In this document: piece after piece, positions 61,843-64,000 of the stretch
How the letters are laid out: every line of letters begins with the position of its first letter
Position numbering within the stretch: the stretch's first letter is position 1
Origin: Vicinamibacteria bacterium
GTDB lineage: Bacteria; Acidobacteriota; Vicinamibacteria; Fen-336; JAGNNV01
Direction of reading: 5' to 3'
DNA length: 64,000 nucleotides
Assembly (NCBI GenBank): GCA_019694155.1
Contig: JAIBCN010000031.1
Span: 55,849 to 119,848, forward strand
Made by a program: the position numbers and the translations under genes
Notes under the pieces: model-generated
The model's input: only the letters and a program-made list of their open reading frames with translations
Databases searched by the model: none
Told to the model about the DNA's origin: nothing

Positions 61843-62516
61843 AGTTCTCCCTTTCCGCTCTTCTGCTGCTTGGCGCGATTGGCGCCCGGCTCGCGCCCCC
61901 CGGCCAGGATCCAAGGCCGCAGTCCACGCCGCCGCCCGCGGCCTCCGCGGATCTCGCCGGCTACATCGCAAGCCTCGAAGAGCCGGGACGCGCCGAATGG
62001 CAGAAGCCCGACGAGGTGATTCGCGCCCTCAAGCTCCTCCCCGGGGAGACGCTGTGCGACGTGGGTTCGGGCCCAGGGTACTTCGCCCTGCGCGCGGCCC
62101 GCCTGCTCGACGCCTCCGGCTGGGTCTATGCGGAGGACGTGGAGGCTTCGATGATCGACGCGCTTCGCGACCGGATCAGCCAGGCGCGGCTGTCGAACGT
62201 GACGCCCATCCTGGGCCTGCCCGAAGACCCGCTCCTCCCGCGCGCCTCCTGCGACGTGATCCTGGTGGTGAATACGTACCACCTGTTTCCCAACGGTCCC
62301 GCGTTCCTGCGCCGGCTTGGCAAGTCCCTCAGGCCCGGCGGGCGCCTCGCGAACATCGACTTCCACAAGCGTGAGACCCCGCAAGGGCCCGTCCTGGCGC
62401 GTCGCGTGGCCAGGGAAGCCTTCCTCGCCGACGCGCAGCGAGCCTCCTTCAAGCTCGTAGCGGAGGAGAAGTTCCTCCCCTACCAGTACTTCCTGCTCCT
62501 GAAACCCGTCCGCTGA
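61839..62516 (+). CDS. Exported class I SAM-dependent methyltransferase
   Basis: A 225-residue protein that begins with a signal-type hydrophobic segment (MKFSLSALLLLGAIGARLAP), then a Pro/Ala-rich linker and a methyltransferase fold. The SAM-binding motif I is LCDVGSGPGYFALRAARLL, followed by an acidic residue (AEDVE) and the segment VILVVNTYHLF with LRPGGRLANIDF. The fold therefore looks complete even though the protein appears to be exported, which is odd because SAM is cytosolic. Such proteins occur in several Gram-negative groups and their role is not established. It is translated with the preceding propeller gene by a four-base overlap. Confidence 0.75.
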   Translation: MKFSLSALLLLGAIGARLAPPGQDPRPQSTPPPAASADLAGYIASLEEPGRAEWQKPDEVIRALKLLPGETLCDVGSGPGYFALRAARLLDASGWVYAEDVEASMIDALRDRISQARLSNVTPILGLPEDPLLPRASCDVILVVNTYHLFPNGPAFLRRLGKSLRPGGRLANIDFHKRETPQGPVLARRVAREAFLADAQRASFKLVAEEKFLPYQYFLLLKPVR

Positions 62517-62589
62517 GTCCAGGAAGCGCCGGCGCTTCACTCCCGCCGCGCTGGCCGCTCATGCGCTCCTGAGTCCCTCGCGGTTTGCG

Positions 62590-63912
62590 CTACGGCAGGA
62601 ACCGCGACAGCCAGGGCAGCTTGGAGAGGTCTGAGTAGAGGATGAAGACCATCAGCGCCATGATGAGCACGAAGCCCGCGTTCAGGAACACGATCTTCAC
62701 CTTCTCCGACAGGTCGCGGCGGATCACCATTTCGGCGAGGAGAACCGCGATGTGACCTCCGTCGAGCGGCGCCATCGGGAACAGGTTCAAGACGCCCACC
62801 GAAATGGAAAGCAGCGCGATGAGGAACAGGATCGACACGATGCCGGTGCGCGCCGCCTCGCCCGCGGCCTGCGCGATCCCGATGGGGCCGGAGAGAGCCG
62901 ACTTCGCGGCCACTCGGAAGGTCAGGAGTTGCTTCAGCAGGCTCACCATCTGCACGGTGCGATCCCACGTCTCGCGACCGGCCTCTTTCGCCGCCCGTGA
63001 AAGGCCGAACTTCTTGATGACGAATTTCTCGGCGATGCCCACCCGGCCTTCCCTGGGCGCGATCGTGATGGTCAGGCGTTCCTGGCCGCGGAGGATCTCG
63101 AAGGCGATCGGCTGATCGCCGGCGGCGCGCACTTTCGCGGGCACGTCGGCGAAGGACTGGAGAGGGGCGCCGGCGACGCGCAGCAGGCCGTCGTCGACCT
63201 TGAGGCCCGCGGCCTCCGCGGGGGAGTCCTTGGTGACCTGGCCGATGCGCACGAGCGGAAACACGCCGATGTCGCCCATCTTGCCGTCGATCACCCGGGC
63301 CCGCATGGTCTTGGTCAGGCGCTCCGGGCCCCGCGCGATTTCCATGGTGATGTCGCGGCTCGGGCGCATCAGAATGCCGATCTGAACCTGCTCCCAGTCT
63401 TCCGCGGGCTCTCCATCGAACTTCGTGATGGTGTCGCCCTGTTCGAGGCCGGCGGCCGCGGCGGGAGACCCGGGATCGATGGCGCCGATGGTTGGCACGT
63501 CGTACCGAACCCCGGGCACGCCCACCCCGAGCATGAAGATGATGGTGAAGGTCAGCACAGCGAGGACCGCGTTCATGGCCGGTCCCGCGAAGTACACGAG
63601 CAGGCGCTGCCAGCGGGGCCGCGAAAGAAAGTCATTTCCGTCGCCCCGCGGCGCCGTGTCCTCGGTGATGGCGTCGTCGGGCTCGCCCTCGAGCTTCACA
63701 TAGCCGCCCAGGGGAATCAGGGAGACGCGGTAGTCGGTATCCCCCCGCTTGAATCCGAAGAGGCGCTTCCCGAAACCGAAGGAGAAGATGAAGACCCGCA
63801 TCCCGAAGGCCTTGGCGAGAAGGAAATGGCCGGACTCGTGGAAGAAGATGATGATTCCCAGCACGACGATCAACGCGACCGTCGAGTTGGCAAAGCTGCC
63901 GATTGCGTCCAT
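62590..63912 (-). CDS. rseP: Site-2 protease, RseP type (M50)
   Basis: ATG 63912 gives 440 residues (a TTG at 63915 is also in frame). The zinc motif HESGH is at residues 25-29 within TM1, and the second ligand site is MAPLDGGH near residue 386. Two PDZ domains lie between (~120-200 and ~205-290), with AIDPGSPAAAAGLEQGD and VTKDSPAEAAGLKVDD. This is an intramembrane zinc metalloprotease that cleaves anti-sigma factors (RseA-like) and cleared signal peptides. Its usual neighbours are dxr upstream and envelope genes; a few codons of an upstream gene are seen at the window edge. Confidence 0.95.
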   Translation of the reverse strand: MDAIGSFANSTVALIVVLGIIIFFHESGHFLLAKAFGMRVFIFSFGFGKRLFGFKRGDTDYRVSLIPLGGYVKLEGEPDDAITEDTAPRGDGNDFLSRPRWQRLLVYFAGPAMNAVLAVLTFTIIFMLGVGVPGVRYDVPTIGAIDPGSPAAAAGLEQGDTITKFDGEPAEDWEQVQIGILMRPSRDITMEIARGPERLTKTMRARVIDGKMGDIGVFPLVRIGQVTKDSPAEAAGLKVDDGLLRVAGAPLQSFADVPAKVRAAGDQPIAFEILRGQERLTITIAPREGRVGIAEKFVIKKFGLSRAAKEAGRETWDRTVQMVSLLKQLLTFRVAAKSALSGPIGIAQAAGEAARTGIVSILFLIALLSISVGVLNLFPMAPLDGGHIAVLLAEMVIRRDLSEKVKIVFLNAGFVLIMALMVFILYSDLSKLPWLSRFLP

Positions 63913-63979
63913 CAAGTTCGTAGGGTTCCAATCATGCTGGGAAAGACTCCCGAGTCTAGTGGGAGCCCCCCAAAAATCC

Positions 63980-64000
63980 TCAGTCCAACCGCTTGTAGAG
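63980..64000 (-). CDS. C-terminal end of an upstream gene (possibly dxr)
   Basis: The last six codons (LYKRLD) and TGA stop of a minus-strand gene that continues past the right edge, 67 bp before rseP. dxr precedes rseP in many genomes, which is the only reason to suggest it; the fragment itself is too short to identify. Confidence 0.3.
   Translation of the reverse strand, partial: LYKRLD

Noticed and set aside
63940..63970. CTCCC/GGGAG hairpin near the right edge considered as a terminator
   Set aside because: Only five base pairs, and no U-run on the correct side for either strand.

Overview
The window is high-GC bacterial chromosome, densely coding, with many four-base gene overlaps. The best pointer to the host is the large secreted protein at 53594-55690, which fits the VWFA-related family named for Acidobacteria (TIGR03436 type). 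With the delta-60 repeat giant protein and the YfhO-type membrane proteins, this suggests an Acidobacteriota genome, perhaps from a metagenome. That placement is an inference. I saw no rRNA, tRNA or CRISPR array, and no gene-free stretch longer than 300 bases.

Layout. 1-2649 (minus): two polytopic membrane proteins of the GT-C/YfhO kind. 2885-12888: a small anchored protein, then a 3118-residue secreted protein built from a triplicated module. 12937-21281: a rearranged region. It holds a coiled-coil gene, an MCE lipid-transport trio (permease, MCE protein, lipoprotein) and an IS-like element with a D-61-D-35-E transposase. It also holds three copies of the 3' end of cusA: one intact, one about 840 bp fragment and one about 70 bp degraded remnant. 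20424-26707 (minus): a copper/silver efflux operon (Cys-rich small protein, cusC, cusB, cusA). 26763-28384: two genes with Cys pairs that may belong to the same metal theme.

28457-39133 is a phosphate region. A PstS-like binding protein lies 1 bp from a chemoreceptor gene, and an EAL-CBS-GGDEF protein follows. Then comes pstS-pstC-pstA-pstB-phoU, preceded by three TAAC direct repeats on an exact 11-bp period that resemble a Pho box. 39244-42732: racemase, amino-acid permease and aminotransferase.

44614-52131 is a complete tryptophan operon in the order trpD-C-F-B-A, DAHP synthase, trpE-G. It has a promoter, a 27-residue leader peptide with three consecutive Trp codons, and an intrinsic terminator with alternative pairings. 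This is a textbook-style transcription attenuator that falls outside the gene calls, and it is the most interesting signal in the window.

52188-64000: an SGNH-type exported protein, the VWFA protein, galU, serS, an OmpA-like porin-type protein, a beta-propeller protein coupled to an exported methyltransferase, and the site-2 protease rseP with a possible dxr end upstream.
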